The position numbers and the translations under genes were made by a program. A stretch of DNA of 64,000 nt from Lacticaseibacillus zhaodongensis (GTDB lineage: Bacteria > Bacillota > Bacilli > Lactobacillales > Lactobacillaceae): positions 1 to 64,000 of the forward strand of contig NZ_BLBG01000008.1 of the NCBI RefSeq assembly GCF_009687905.1, given 5' to 3'. Positions 29,087 to 38,258 of this stretch are shown here, piece by piece; the stretch's first letter is position 1, and every line of letters begins with the position of its first letter. Under the pieces are notes generated by a model, which was not told the DNA's origin, did not search any database, and saw only the letters and a list, made by a program, of their open reading frames with translations.

Positions 29087-29116
29087 AACATAGACCATTG
29101 TCTATGTAACAGTCAA
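29087..29116 (-). promoter_or_regulatory. ars promoter and ArsR operator
   Basis: On the minus strand TTGACT (29111-29116), 18 bases and TATGTT (29087-29092). A perfect palindrome ACATAGAC-CATT-GTCTATGT (29088-29107) fills the spacer and -10, so ArsR bound there would block polymerase. Confidence 0.75.
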
Positions 29117-29210
29117 GCTTTATTTTAAATTGATATAGCATTAATCAACAAAGCTTTGATTCTAGTTTAGGTCAATTGCATTAGTGGCCGTTAAATCAGC
29201 TCTCAATATT

Positions 29211-29540
29211 TCATTGGATCAGAGTAGATTTGGAGTCAATTCTGAACTTCTCGCCATCTAAGACAGTCATCAATGAAACTGGTCTAGTAAATGTTAAAAG
29301 CAGCTGTTTCAAATTAGCTATCACCACCGCCACATCGACCCGAACCGTAATGGTCTCTGCTGTGCGGTTCAATTCTAGGTCGAGGCCGAGCGTACCTTTG
29401 ATGAACGCAAACTCTCGCCCGATTTCACCGCGTCGGTTCTTCGCACTTTGATCTTCGCGTCTCTGTGCGGCGTCAACGTGCTTAGGCCTGCGACCTAAGG
29501 GGGGACCACTTAACCGAATACCTAAATTGCTGCGCATCAC
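29211..29540 (-). pseudogene. Truncated IS transposase, C-terminal fragment
   Basis: The 109-codon frame reads SGPPLGRRPKHVDAAQRR...REFAFIKGTLGL...NLKQLLLTF, the typical C-terminal end of IS5/IS1182-type DDE transposases. The N-terminal catalytic part is missing, and no matching IS ends are obvious. It sits just upstream of the ars promoter and marks a recombination boundary of the ars cargo. Confidence 0.6.
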
Positions 29541-29943
29541 TTTGACGATAAACCATAATTATACCTCCACTAGTACCACTAGAAATGTAAAGGAAATCTT
29601 GGAAAACTGGAAAATTCATATGCATTTATTATACGATAATAACGCAGAGATTAACCGGCGTTATTAGCTTGGACAATTTATTCAACTGCCACTATACTAG
29701 GACATGCTGGACGATGGTTTACTGCTGCGGTATACGTAGGAATTGGCTGTTTTATTCTGTTGGAGAGTGGGACTATTACGCACTTCTTTGAATAATCAGA
29801 TTGCCTTATGCAAATATCTTGTCGCATACATCCCTAGAAGAACTAAGACATATGCATAACAGATACCCAGTCATCGTGGTGACTTATTTCCTGCACTTGC
29901 TCAAAAGACTTGATTGTGTGATTATACGACCAGAGCAACGACG
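29541..29943. other. Non-coding junction between ars cargo and transfer module
   Basis: About 400 bases with no convincing gene or motif beyond the degraded transposase flank. It corresponds in position to the leader between orf13/orf12 and tet(M) in Tn916. Confidence 0.4.
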
Positions 29944-29999
29944 ATACCCGGCACGACCTGCTACGCCAGTTTCAGCGTGAGGTCGTGCCGGGTATTTTG
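29944..29999 (+). terminator. Strong hairpin at the end of the transfer operon
   Basis: ATACCCGGCACGACCT (29944-29959) is perfectly inverted at 29980-29995 and followed on the plus strand by TTTGCTTTT. It lies just after the minus-strand transfer genes; the T-rich side faces the plus strand, so it may mainly protect the transfer genes from antisense transcription or stabilise the operon 3' end. Confidence 0.75.
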
Positions 30000-30002
30000 C
30001 TT

Positions 30003-30926
30003 TTAGATGCCGTCGGTTATTATCCAGTTGTTGCTTTGCTTGGAGAGGGTCAGAGTGTACTGCGATACTTGGCTCATATTGTTGTCAGTGTCGAGATACT
30101 TCACAGATAAGGTGACGGTTAGGCCGTTCTTAGTCTGCTTAAAGATTGGATCTAGAAGTTCCACGAACTTGAGGTTACGTTCGATTGGGTGCGTACCGTT
30201 TTTGACGTAATACTTGAGTTCGTTACGATCGCTTTGCGGATATAGAGCAAAGAACGTCTTGAGAAACCTGGTTACGTCGTCTGTGGTGCTACTGTCTACC
30301 GAGTTATTAGATTGCGCATCAGGAAGCTTGATACGTGCCGTCGCCGGTTCAGCTGCGATGGTCGGATTCCTGGTGACCACCATATCGCCGCTGCTATCTT
30401 GCATGACGTTAATGGTGTAAGTGCTGGTCACAGATTTCTTGTCTTTGCCTTTGGTGAGGTCTTGTTTCACCGTGAATAGCACGCGGAATGTGTCTTTAGC
30501 TGTCTTGCTCACGTCCCAGACCTTGACCTCACTCACTATGGCAGTCGTGGGAATATCGCTTCGCACGGTATCGGTGTTCAGTGATTGCAGTTGTTCCACC
30601 AGATACGGCTGCAAAGCTTTCTGCCGCTGGTCTAGTGCTTCATGGCTGGGTTGCCACGAATAGTAGAGCTTAGCGAAGTCGGTGGTGAATGTCGCCAAGG
30701 CATGCGTGTCGATCACCTTGGTCTTAATTACTTGGACTTCATGCACCGTGTGGGTGTCGATGGCGGTCATGTTCTTGTAGACGCCGAAGCTGGTGCTACC
30801 GATCAAGACTGCCCAGCAAAGCAGTGTGACCGGACGGCGCAAGCCACGGTGCTTAATTTTAGGTGGCTTTGGCGCGGCTGGCTTCTTTTTGAACCAGCCG
30901 TTCTTTTGGGTTTTGTCTTTACTCAA
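30003..30926 (-). CDS. Conjugal transfer protein TcpC (Tn916 Orf13, VirB8-like)
   Basis: The 307-aa bitopic protein has a Lys/Pro-rich cytoplasmic N-terminus, one membrane segment (about 31-50) and two NTF2-like extracellular domains (about 70-190 and 215-305), the TcpC layout of Tn916 Orf13 and ICEBs1 ConB. It forms part of the mating channel. Its ATG overlaps the preceding gene by four bases. Confidence 0.9.
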   Translation of the reverse strand: MSKDKTQKNGWFKKKPAAPKPPKIKHRGLRRPVTLLCWAVLIGSTSFGVYKNMTAIDTHTVHEVQVIKTKVIDTHALATFTTDFAKLYYSWQPSHEALDQRQKALQPYLVEQLQSLNTDTVRSDIPTTAIVSEVKVWDVSKTAKDTFRVLFTVKQDLTKGKDKKSVTSTYTINVMQDSSGDMVVTRNPTIAAEPATARIKLPDAQSNNSVDSSTTDDVTRFLKTFFALYPQSDRNELKYYVKNGTHPIERNLKFVELLDPIFKQTKNGLTVTLSVKYLDTDNNMSQVSQYTLTLSKQSNNWIITDGI

Positions 30927-31456
30927 GGTTCGTTCACCTTGTCCTTTCTAATTTCGTAACAGCGATAAAAGTCATCGTAAATATCGAGAAAACGCACGAA
31001 CAGGCGTTGCAGCGAGATTCGCTTGTAGCCTTCATAGTCGGTTTCGATATACTGACCGAGTTCACGGTCGTTGTTGAAATATTCTTCGGCCAAGTAGCGT
31101 TCGCGGTCGAGGATATACTTGCGGTCTTCTGGGGCGAACACTTTGCCTTTGAGCCATTGATCAACGGCTACTTCATGCGCGACAGCGAGGCGATACTCGC
31201 GCCGGTGCCCGTACTTCATTTCCGGCATCCGGTCAACGAAGCGGTCGAGAACGTGGCACAGGTCGTCAGTATTGGGTAGGCGTTGTTTGAAGAACTTGAT
31301 GCGTTCCCATTCGCCTGACGCAAAGTCTAGTTCCTTATTGCGTAATGCACGGTTGTCACCGAATTTGAGATCGACGTGCGCTTTTTGTAGTGCATCGTCA
31401 TAGGTGTTGGTGATGAGATCCATCCAGTCAAAATAACCGATACCGTTTTGATCCAT
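30923..31456 (-). CDS. Hypothetical ICE protein in transfer operon
   Basis: This ~177-aa soluble, charged protein (starts MDQNGIGYFDWMDL) has no motif I recognise. It is rich in aromatic and charged residues (REYRLAVAHEVAVDQWLKG; FVRFLDIYDDFYRCYEI) and probably helical. It sits between the lysozyme/NlpC gene and tcpC, overlapping the latter by four bases. Tn916 has no gene here, so it is an addition of this ICE lineage. AGGTGAAG precedes the start. Confidence 0.7.
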   Translation of the reverse strand: MDQNGIGYFDWMDLITNTYDDALQKAHVDLKFGDNRALRNKELDFASGEWERIKFFKQRLPNTDDLCHVLDRFVDRMPEMKYGHRREYRLAVAHEVAVDQWLKGKVFAPEDRKYILDRERYLAEEYFNNDRELGQYIETDYEGYKRISLQRLFVRFLDIYDDFYRCYEIRKDKVNEP

Positions 31457-31465
31457 TATCTTCAC

Positions 31466-32461
31466 CTACTTCTTCACACGCCCGGCGCCGATCAGGTGGG
31501 CTTGCCAGTAACTTGAGTTCAAGTCGGCATAGCCAAGCGGGTCGCCCGCATTGTACATTTTCATGCCGCCGACATAGATTCCAACGTGGGTCACATAGTC
31601 GGCGGTATCGTAGGTTGAGTGGAAGAACACGAGGTCGCCGGGCTTGGCGTCTTTGATATTCAGGTGTGCCGTGGCGTCGTATTGTGCTTGTGCGGTGCGG
31701 GGGAGTTTGATCCCAGCTTTGCCGTAGCACCAACTGGTCAGCCCGGAACAGTCAAAGCCCGTTGTTGGCGTTGAGCCACCGAAGACATAGCGAGTGCCTT
31801 GATATTTGAGCGCCTCATCCATGATCGCTTGCACCGTTTTGTCGTCGAATTTCGCACCACCTGTGACAAGGTATTGCGAGATGACCGACACGTAGTACAT
31901 GTTCCCATAGGCATAGCGCCAACCATCCTTAGCAACCGCGTTGGTGTAGGTGACTTTCTTACCACCAGATTTTTCTTTAGCAAAAGATGTTGCCAGCTCA
32001 AGCGTGTACTTTTTGCCGTGCTTAGCAACGTAGTCAATAAAGCTGCCACCATAGTTGTAGCTTTGAATTGCAGTGTTGAGATCCACGCCCGCAGCTTTCA
32101 TGCTTTTTAACAGCGAAGCGAAATATTTCACGCCTTGCTTGATGGATGCTTCGGTATCTAGCGTATTGACCGGCAGTCCCAGCGATTCACTAGCTTGCAT
32201 CACGTCGCCACCCTTGCCGCCAGATTCGACCTGCATGATGGCGAGTATCACCATCATTTGGTCTGAAATGCCGAACTCTTTACAATACTTTTCGACCGTC
32301 AGCTTATGCTTGTAAACTTCAGCGGATAAGTTCATCGCGTCGGCTGTGATCGCAGAGGCAGGCTGGTCTTCGTCGTCATCAGAGGCAATGACCGCAAAAA
32401 ACAGACCGCCGATCAACAGTATCGGGAGTGCGGCAAGCGCTAACCAGCGCCAGAGTTTCAT
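31466..32461 (-). CDS. Bifunctional lysozyme-like/NlpC-P60 cell-wall hydrolase (Tn916 Orf14, CwlT)
   Basis: The 331-aa exported protein has an N-terminal membrane segment (about 5-26), a lysozyme-like muramidase domain with Glu79 in AIMQVESGG, and a C-terminal NlpC/P60 endopeptidase domain with Cys238 in GFDCSGLTSW and His292 in YVTHVGIYV. It corresponds to CwlT of ICEBs1 and opens peptidoglycan for the mating channel. It overlaps the VirB6-like gene by four bases. Confidence 0.94.
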   Translation of the reverse strand: MKLWRWLALAALPILLIGGLFFAVIASDDDEDQPASAITADAMNLSAEVYKHKLTVEKYCKEFGISDQMMVILAIMQVESGGKGGDVMQASESLGLPVNTLDTEASIKQGVKYFASLLKSMKAAGVDLNTAIQSYNYGGSFIDYVAKHGKKYTLELATSFAKEKSGGKKVTYTNAVAKDGWRYAYGNMYYVSVISQYLVTGGAKFDDKTVQAIMDEALKYQGTRYVFGGSTPTTGFDCSGLTSWCYGKAGIKLPRTAQAQYDATAHLNIKDAKPGDLVFFHSTYDTADYVTHVGIYVGGMKMYNAGDPLGYADLNSSYWQAHLIGAGRVKK

Positions 32462-34548
32462 CGCTTCTTATGCCCCTTAGCCTTTTTGATCCGCTGTGGC
32501 TTGGGGTTGCGTGGCTTGGCTGGCTTTTCGGAAACGAGGGTCAGGGATTTCTTGGTTTTATCTGTTGGCGGAGTAGGTTCTTGGTGCGGTTTGATGGTGG
32601 GTTCTGCTTGTGGTTTCGTGACTGGCCGCGGAGGCCGAGTTGAAGTTGGCTTTGTTGCAGCGCGCTTTGTTTTGTCGCTGACACTGCCTGATTTGGTAGG
32701 TGTGTCAGTAGTTGCCTTACGAGTTGGTTCACCCGATGTCTTGGCAGCCGTTGATTTTGGTTTATCGGAATCAGTTTTCGGCTTGATTGCGAGCTTGCGT
32801 TCTTGCATTTGCTTACGCCGCTGCTCAAGCTGTTTGTTACGTTCCTGTTGGTTCGCCTCGCGCCGACCTTTGAAGCTATCCTTAGTGGTTTCGGCGGCGT
32901 CCTTAGTCAGTTGTTTACCTCGATGAAGACCATACAAAACGTTGGTTGGTGCGTCCTTCACCTGATCGAGGCCACGTTTGGTCTTGTCTTTGAGCTTGTT
33001 ACCGACATCAGATACATCCGCAAGTTTCTCACCCAGTCGTTGGCTGCGTGGCTTCTTGGGTTGTTGCGGCTTGGCAGCGTCCGCAGTTTGCTCGCGTTGC
33101 GTGCCAGCTGGGAGTTGCGGTTTTTGCGGCATTCCGCGCCCCTTACCGTAGCCTCGCGACAGGAAGCGCCCTGCCATCGCGCCACCCATTGCACTACCAA
33201 CGAACTGCCGAAGCATTCGGTTCCCACGGCGCGAGAAACGTTGTGCGCCTTGTTGTGCGTCAGAGCTGTGGAGCTGCATCATGCCCATCAAGTCGCCGAG
33301 CTTCATCCAGATACCGGCGAAGATAGTGACTTGCAGGAAGGCCACGAGGAAAAACGGCGAGGTAGCCGACAATCCGTAGACCATTGCCGATAGCGAGAAT
33401 GCCATCGTGATTACAAGAGTCACGCCTACGCGCGTCATGATCGTGTTGAACAACTTCATGATGTTTTGCTTCATCAATCCGTTAAACGACGGTAACATGG
33501 CGAGCAAGAATGACACTGGTAGGAACGTCGCGTAGATGATAAAGAGTATCTGGCTGAACAGCATCATCGCGGTCAAGAAGAAGACGAACAAGGTGATCGC
33601 GATATTGAACAAGACAACAAAGGTCGTGGTACCAAGTCGATTGATCGTCATGGTTGGCGAGAGATTCTCGTTGTCATTGTCTTCAATTTCAGCTTTCACC
33701 ACGTCGGTGCGCGTTTTACCCTTGTCCCCGAATGGGTTAGTCTTCATCAGCTTGTTCACGCGGTCTTTGCCAACCGTATCAGCGTCGCTGTCACCGAACT
33801 GCAATAGCGTCCACGGCTGCTTCACTTGAATCTCAAAGAGGGTATCGCGGATTGCATCGACGCCTGATTTATCGGTGGCTGTATCAGTACCCATGATCAT
33901 CTTGGAGCCGGTGTTGAGCGCACTGGTACTGATGTCAGAACTGAACCCGTTGATCTTGCTCACGTAGTCTGGGGCATAGGCGATAAAGCTGGCTGACGTA
34001 ATGAAAATCACCACGAAGTTGACGATCGCCGAGATGGCTTTGGAGGTCTCACGCTTGATGATGCCGGTGTAAGCCACATAGATACCGACAACTAGCGTAA
34101 TCATCAAAAGCATTCCGGGATAAAAGCCGTCGGTGGTGAAGCCATCTTTTGACACGCCGGCCAAGAGCTGCATGTTCTTTCCGATCGCGTCAGACGTATC
34201 TTTGATGAAGTCTAGCGAATAGGCTTGCTGAATCAAGTAGCCCGCAGCGTTTGACAGGTAGACCGAGAGTGTCCATAAAAAGTTGGTGATGGCATACAAC
34301 CCGTAGCTCACGGATTTACCGATACCGTCGCCCCAATTCCAAGGCAACCAGTCCCAAGACGTATCGACGAAGTAGTCAAGCTGGTAGTGCGATAACGGGT
34401 ACTTGGAATATTCGTTAGTGCCGCCAGATTGATCGTCTACCAGCCCTGCTGCGTGTACTGGTTGCCCACCGGCAGGTACCAGTACCAACATGAATCCCGC
34501 GACAACACCGAGGAACAGCAGAAGCCGCCGACGGTTAGCTTTCGTCAT
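32458..34548 (-). CDS. Multi-spanning conjugation protein (Tn916 Orf15, VirB6/TrbL-like)
   Basis: The 696-aa protein has a signal-like N-terminus, about seven membrane segments in residues 1-430 and a long Lys/Pro/Thr-rich cytoplasmic tail (about 450-696). This matches Tn916 Orf15/ICEBs1 ConG, the VirB6-type channel component. It overlaps virB4 by 14 bases and the lysozyme/NlpC gene by four, so the genes are translationally coupled. Confidence 0.9.
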   Translation of the reverse strand: MTKANRRRLLLFLGVVAGFMLVLVPAGGQPVHAAGLVDDQSGGTNEYSKYPLSHYQLDYFVDTSWDWLPWNWGDGIGKSVSYGLYAITNFLWTLSVYLSNAAGYLIQQAYSLDFIKDTSDAIGKNMQLLAGVSKDGFTTDGFYPGMLLMITLVVGIYVAYTGIIKRETSKAISAIVNFVVIFITSASFIAYAPDYVSKINGFSSDISTSALNTGSKMIMGTDTATDKSGVDAIRDTLFEIQVKQPWTLLQFGDSDADTVGKDRVNKLMKTNPFGDKGKTRTDVVKAEIEDNDNENLSPTMTINRLGTTTFVVLFNIAITLFVFFLTAMMLFSQILFIIYATFLPVSFLLAMLPSFNGLMKQNIMKLFNTIMTRVGVTLVITMAFSLSAMVYGLSATSPFFLVAFLQVTIFAGIWMKLGDLMGMMQLHSSDAQQGAQRFSRRGNRMLRQFVGSAMGGAMAGRFLSRGYGKGRGMPQKPQLPAGTQREQTADAAKPQQPKKPRSQRLGEKLADVSDVGNKLKDKTKRGLDQVKDAPTNVLYGLHRGKQLTKDAAETTKDSFKGRREANQQERNKQLEQRRKQMQERKLAIKPKTDSDKPKSTAAKTSGEPTRKATTDTPTKSGSVSDKTKRAATKPTSTRPPRPVTKPQAEPTIKPHQEPTPPTDKTKKSLTLVSEKPAKPRNPKPQRIKKAKGHKKR

Positions 34549-37000
34549 CAGCGATCACCTCCACGGGTTTCGGTGGCCGAGTGTCAAAAGCATGGTGCAG
34601 GTGTTCAAAGATATAGTCGAAGTGCAGCACGCCGACGTGTCCCCAGATGTCTTGGAACAAACACTCCCCGTTGTCTAGTGAACGGAGCCGGTTCTGATTA
34701 CCTTCGTCTTCGGCATCAAGGCCAAAGAAGTTCAGCGTGTTCTTGATTTCCGTAATATCGGTACTACGGAAGGCAAACTTCTGGGCTATATTGTTCTTCA
34801 TCTTTTCGTCGAGTAAGTCGTCCGCATTTTGAGTGACGAGGTAAACCCCGGCATTCATCGAGCGACCTTCACGAATCAGCTTCATCGACAGGGCTTTGCC
34901 TTGTGCCACGTTGAGAAATGCCCAGGCTTCGTCCAAGTCCACGATCTTGAACTGGGCGCGGTCTTGGTGAATGAAGTCGATGGCAAAGGTACTGATAATC
35001 ATGAGCATGGCGACGGACAGCATTTCCGCAGTGATGTATTCTTCCTGCGTCTTGTCGGCGTCCGGCAGCACTAAGTCTGCGATTTGCACGATGTTGATCT
35101 TGCGGTCAAGCGCGATTGTCCGACGCGCCGTTCCGTCAGAGAACAGCAATGCCGCAAAGTCGTAGTCCGTAAAGGATTCGATATGATCGGCGATGTTGCG
35201 TGCGATTGGCGTGTCTTCGCGGCGTAGTTCATCAATGACTTTCAACAGTCCCGGTTCGGGCGCTTGTGTTACCGCGCGAATCGCTTTGCGCAGCGTCGGG
35301 AAGCGGTCGGCATCACGGCTTGAGATCCCCGTGAGGAAAGTCAGGGTATCAACGGCCAGCGATTCCGAATCTTTCAAGTTGGACAAGATGATATAAGGGT
35401 CAAGTAGCCCGCGGTTTTGTTCTTCACTGGTCAGGTTGACGATGTTGATTTGATCTTCCATAAAGTCGAGGTTCTCCGCCCAGCCGGTACGTTCTGACTT
35501 CGGGTCAAGAATCAATGCCTGCGCCCCGTAAAGAACAGCGTAGTAGACAAGCAAGTTGTTGGAGAAGGACTTCCCACCGCCTAGTGAGCCAAGAAAGGCT
35601 GCGGATAAGGCATTGGTGACAGTCCCCTTGATACCTTGCGCGGCAATGTCGGGTTGCAAGTAGACGTTCCTCCCGGTGTCCACGTTGTACCCGATGTAGA
35701 TACCTTCCTTTTCACCAAGTGATTGCGTCGCACCAAAACCTAGTGAGGCGATGAAGTCGCTGGTCACATATTGGATATAGTCGTTGATATAACGCTTGGA
35801 AGCTGGGATAAACTCACTGTGTAGCCCCAGCATGTCGCCGAATGGTCGCACGAGTTTGACGTTGAGGCTGTCGTAGAAGTCGAGTAGCTGATCAGCGCGA
35901 CGCTTCATTTCGTCTTCACTGCGACCAGCAACGCGAATGACGTAGCTGATCTTGTACATCGCGTCCTTAGTCTGATCGAGGTTGCTTTCAAGCTCATCGA
36001 CGGAATCCAAGGCATCGCTGACGCCGCGTGTGGTTTCGTTGCCGGACTGGTAGGCGTGTTCGTCCAAGTCCTTAAGTTCCTTCTTCTTGTTGCGGACCTT
36101 GGTCAGCGCCTTCTTGTTGGTCACAATCTCAACGTTCAAGCTGGTGTCGATGGGAAAGTCGAACTGGCTTTGCTGGAAGTAGAAGATCTCGCTGCCGGGA
36201 AATTCGAGTTCACCCACGATGTCGGAAAGCGTCAGGTACGTCACGTAACTCGCATCCAATCCGTGAGTGATCTTGATTGAGCGTTGGTACTGCTCAATCA
36301 GTGAGCGGGTTGGCTTGATCAAATCATAGCGCTTGATGATCGTGTCGCGCTTAGACTTCTTTTGGGGCAAGTGGTACTCATAGTCGTCGTAGTCCTGACC
36401 CGTCATGCCGTAAAGATGCTCCAGCAAGTAGCCAAAGTCGTCTTTGTCGAGTGGCCGCACTTTGAAGCGCCGACCGATCTTCTCGGAGAGAAATTTTGCG
36501 GACTTGGCGTAACGTTCTACTTCGGCATTATTCATGGTGAAGAAGTCCCCAGCAAACGTCGTGTTGAACTCGGCAAAGAAGTCCCGAATGCCCAAGGACA
36601 TATCCTTAAAGATGGACTTAGCGGTGACTTCCGCGTCGTTCAGCAGTAGCTTAAAGCCGATGAAGAAGCGGTAGTCCACTTGGTTGTCCCCGACGTTTTC
36701 AGTCAATGCCTCGGCTTGGCCGTCGATATGCTGAAAAGCGATGTCTTTGAGCGTTCCCTTGACTAACTTCTTCGAGCGGTCGAGGGTGTCCCAGACACTG
36801 GCTTCGGTGGCGAGCTGTAATAAATGGAGCTTACCGTCACGGTTCTGGGAAATCAGTTGACGGAAGTTCTCATGGACTTGTTGCTTCTGTTCGGGTGACA
36901 GAAAACTGTAATTGTAAGGGACTAGTTCAAAATAGGCGAAACACTCCCCGTCAGTGTTCCAGACGAGATTGTCTTCGATATACTTAATTGGAAATTTCAT
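34535..37000 (-). CDS. VirB4-type conjugation ATPase (Tn916 Orf16, ConE)
   Basis: The 821-aa ATPase energises type IV secretion assembly and transport. The Walker A GSLGGGKSFSNN lies in the second half and is followed by ALILDPKSERTGW; Walker B is KIVDLDEAWAFL; YLVTQNADDLL is also conserved. The length matches Tn916 Orf16. It overlaps the tcpE-like gene by 17 bases. Confidence 0.94.
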   Translation of the reverse strand: MKFPIKYIEDNLVWNTDGECFAYFELVPYNYSFLSPEQKQQVHENFRQLISQNRDGKLHLLQLATEASVWDTLDRSKKLVKGTLKDIAFQHIDGQAEALTENVGDNQVDYRFFIGFKLLLNDAEVTAKSIFKDMSLGIRDFFAEFNTTFAGDFFTMNNAEVERYAKSAKFLSEKIGRRFKVRPLDKDDFGYLLEHLYGMTGQDYDDYEYHLPQKKSKRDTIIKRYDLIKPTRSLIEQYQRSIKITHGLDASYVTYLTLSDIVGELEFPGSEIFYFQQSQFDFPIDTSLNVEIVTNKKALTKVRNKKKELKDLDEHAYQSGNETTRGVSDALDSVDELESNLDQTKDAMYKISYVIRVAGRSEDEMKRRADQLLDFYDSLNVKLVRPFGDMLGLHSEFIPASKRYINDYIQYVTSDFIASLGFGATQSLGEKEGIYIGYNVDTGRNVYLQPDIAAQGIKGTVTNALSAAFLGSLGGGKSFSNNLLVYYAVLYGAQALILDPKSERTGWAENLDFMEDQINIVNLTSEEQNRGLLDPYIILSNLKDSESLAVDTLTFLTGISSRDADRFPTLRKAIRAVTQAPEPGLLKVIDELRREDTPIARNIADHIESFTDYDFAALLFSDGTARRTIALDRKINIVQIADLVLPDADKTQEEYITAEMLSVAMLMIISTFAIDFIHQDRAQFKIVDLDEAWAFLNVAQGKALSMKLIREGRSMNAGVYLVTQNADDLLDEKMKNNIAQKFAFRSTDITEIKNTLNFFGLDAEDEGNQNRLRSLDNGECLFQDIWGHVGVLHFDYIFEHLHHAFDTRPPKPVEVIADDES

Positions 37001-37376
37001 TGTTGTACCTCCAAACGTAGGTCACAGCGGCGGTTTGTTTGGCCTTTTGCGACTTCACGGGCTTACCAGCATAGGTGAGCTTCGGAGTGATGGCGTAGTT
37101 AATCACCGACCGCAAGAATCCCATTGGCTTCTTGTTGTCGAAGGTCTTTTGGCTCATGAACCACGTTAACCCTGCAGGAATGCCAACGTACTTGAGAAAT
37201 ACGCCGTCAATGAATGACAGAGGCGGTAAGTCGCCCAGCAGCATGACCGTAAACAGACTGACAATGAACCACGTCATTTGCGTAAACGTAATTGGAAATG
37301 GCAGTTGCAGGTCGTTGATGGCGTACAGCACTTTTTCCACCGACCAGATGCTGGTGTAGGATCTGACTTTCTTCAT
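36984..37376 (-). CDS. TcpE-family conjugal transfer membrane protein (Tn916 Orf17)
   Basis: The 130-aa protein has two membrane segments (about 40-85) within a conserved fold starting RSYTSIWSVEKVLYAINDLQLPFPIT, the signature of TcpE/Orf17/ConD. It recruits VirB4 to the membrane channel. AAAGGAGAGC precedes the start. Confidence 0.88.
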   Translation of the reverse strand: MKKVRSYTSIWSVEKVLYAINDLQLPFPITFTQMTWFIVSLFTVMLLGDLPPLSFIDGVFLKYVGIPAGLTWFMSQKTFDNKKPMGFLRSVINYAITPKLTYAGKPVKSQKAKQTAAVTYVWRYNNEISN

Positions 37377-37437
37377 GTGCTCTCCTTTCGTAGTGAGATA
37401 AAAGGACTGACGCCTTTTGCAGCGCCAGCCCAGAGAG

Positions 37438-37935
37438 TTAGTCTAATAATTGGTAGATGCCGTAAGGTGTTTCAACGAAACCTCCTTCAATTTCGAGGTC
37501 ACGTCCGACCTTGGCATAGTCGATATAGTTTTCGACTTGTGGCGGAATGTCGCCGAACCAGCCTTCGTTAGCCAGTTCTTCGGCCAACTCCGTCATGTTC
37601 GCAACGTGATAACAGGCGATGTCATCCTTGTGTGCAGCGAGTTCGATTACGTTGTCGTACCACTCGCCGATCAGCGCTTTGATGGCCGGATAAATCTCGG
37701 TACCTTTCAATGCTTCAACGGCTGCGGCAGCCTCGTTGATCTCACCAATCGCTGAATACTCACTAAAGACAACGGGGCCTTCGTAGTCCTGAACCATGTA
37801 TTCTTCGTACTGGTCGTTCAGTCCTAGCTTTTCAGCGAGTTCTTCGTTGTTGATTGGTGGCGTGAACCAGGCGCCGATAATCTCGCCTTCGTTATACTTG
37901 CCAAGATTGGCAATAAATACTTTGATGTCGTCCAT
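37438..37935 (-). CDS. ardA: Antirestriction protein ArdA (Tn916 Orf18)
   Basis: ArdA is an acidic, elongated DNA mimic that blocks type I restriction enzymes in a new host. The 165-aa protein starts IKVFIANLGKYNEGEIIGAWF and includes the LNDQYEEYMVQDYEG segment and a strongly acidic surface. The length and position match Tn916 Orf18. Expression soon after entry is expected from the family. Confidence 0.95.
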   Translation of the reverse strand: MDDIKVFIANLGKYNEGEIIGAWFTPPINNEELAEKLGLNDQYEEYMVQDYEGPVVFSEYSAIGEINEAAAAVEALKGTEIYPAIKALIGEWYDNVIELAAHKDDIACYHVANMTELAEELANEGWFGDIPPQVENYIDYAKVGRDLEIEGGFVETPYGIYQLLD

Positions 37936-37938
37936 AGG

Positions 37939-38160
37939 CTAAGCCCCCATGACGCGATTGAACAGATTCAGCAACACGTCTTTAACCCCAGCGGTATTGA
38001 ATACCAACCCCACGGCGATGATCGCAATGACCAAAAAGCCGATCAACTTGGAGAACTCGCGCTTGAAGCCAAGGTAAACCCCGATAATGGCGATTGCCAT
38101 CAGTACCAAGCTCTGTGCGTTGGAGGTGAACCAGTTAAACAAGTTTTGTCCGAAATTCAT
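37939..38160 (-). CDS. Small TcpD/ConC-like membrane protein
   Basis: The ~73-aa protein (MNFGQNLFNWFTSNAQ) has two membrane helices and resembles TcpD/ConC, a small channel-associated protein. ATG 38160 is chosen because AAAGGA is eight bases upstream. It lies three bases from ardA. Confidence 0.75.
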   Translation of the reverse strand: MNFGQNLFNWFTSNAQSLVLMAIAIIGVYLGFKREFSKLIGFLVIAIIAVGLVFNTAGVKDVLLNLFNRVMGA

Positions 38161-38185
38161 AATAATCATCCTTTGATTTTTAGTT

Positions 38186-38241
38186 TTGTGACCAGGGCTC
38201 CTTTCAAATATGCCGCTGTTTTGGCGCGGTCAGCGGCGACC
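38186..38241 (-). promoter_or_regulatory. Covarying hairpin leader upstream of tcpD-like gene
   Basis: This 56-base segment is a diverged duplicate of 39061-39116. The stem here is GCCGCTG/CAGCGGC (38212-38218/38231-38237); in the other copy it is GCGATTG/CAATCGC, so the stem sequence changes while pairing holds. The loop (ACCGYGCCAAAA on the minus strand) and a following AAAGGAG...GGTCACAAA are conserved. Confidence 0.6.
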
Positions 38242-38258
38242 GGATTGTGAGTGATAAA

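Noticed and set aside
32486-33393. Plus-strand frames opposite the VirB6-like gene
   Set aside because: Antisense of the Lys/Pro/Thr-rich tail and membrane part; low-complexity translations only.
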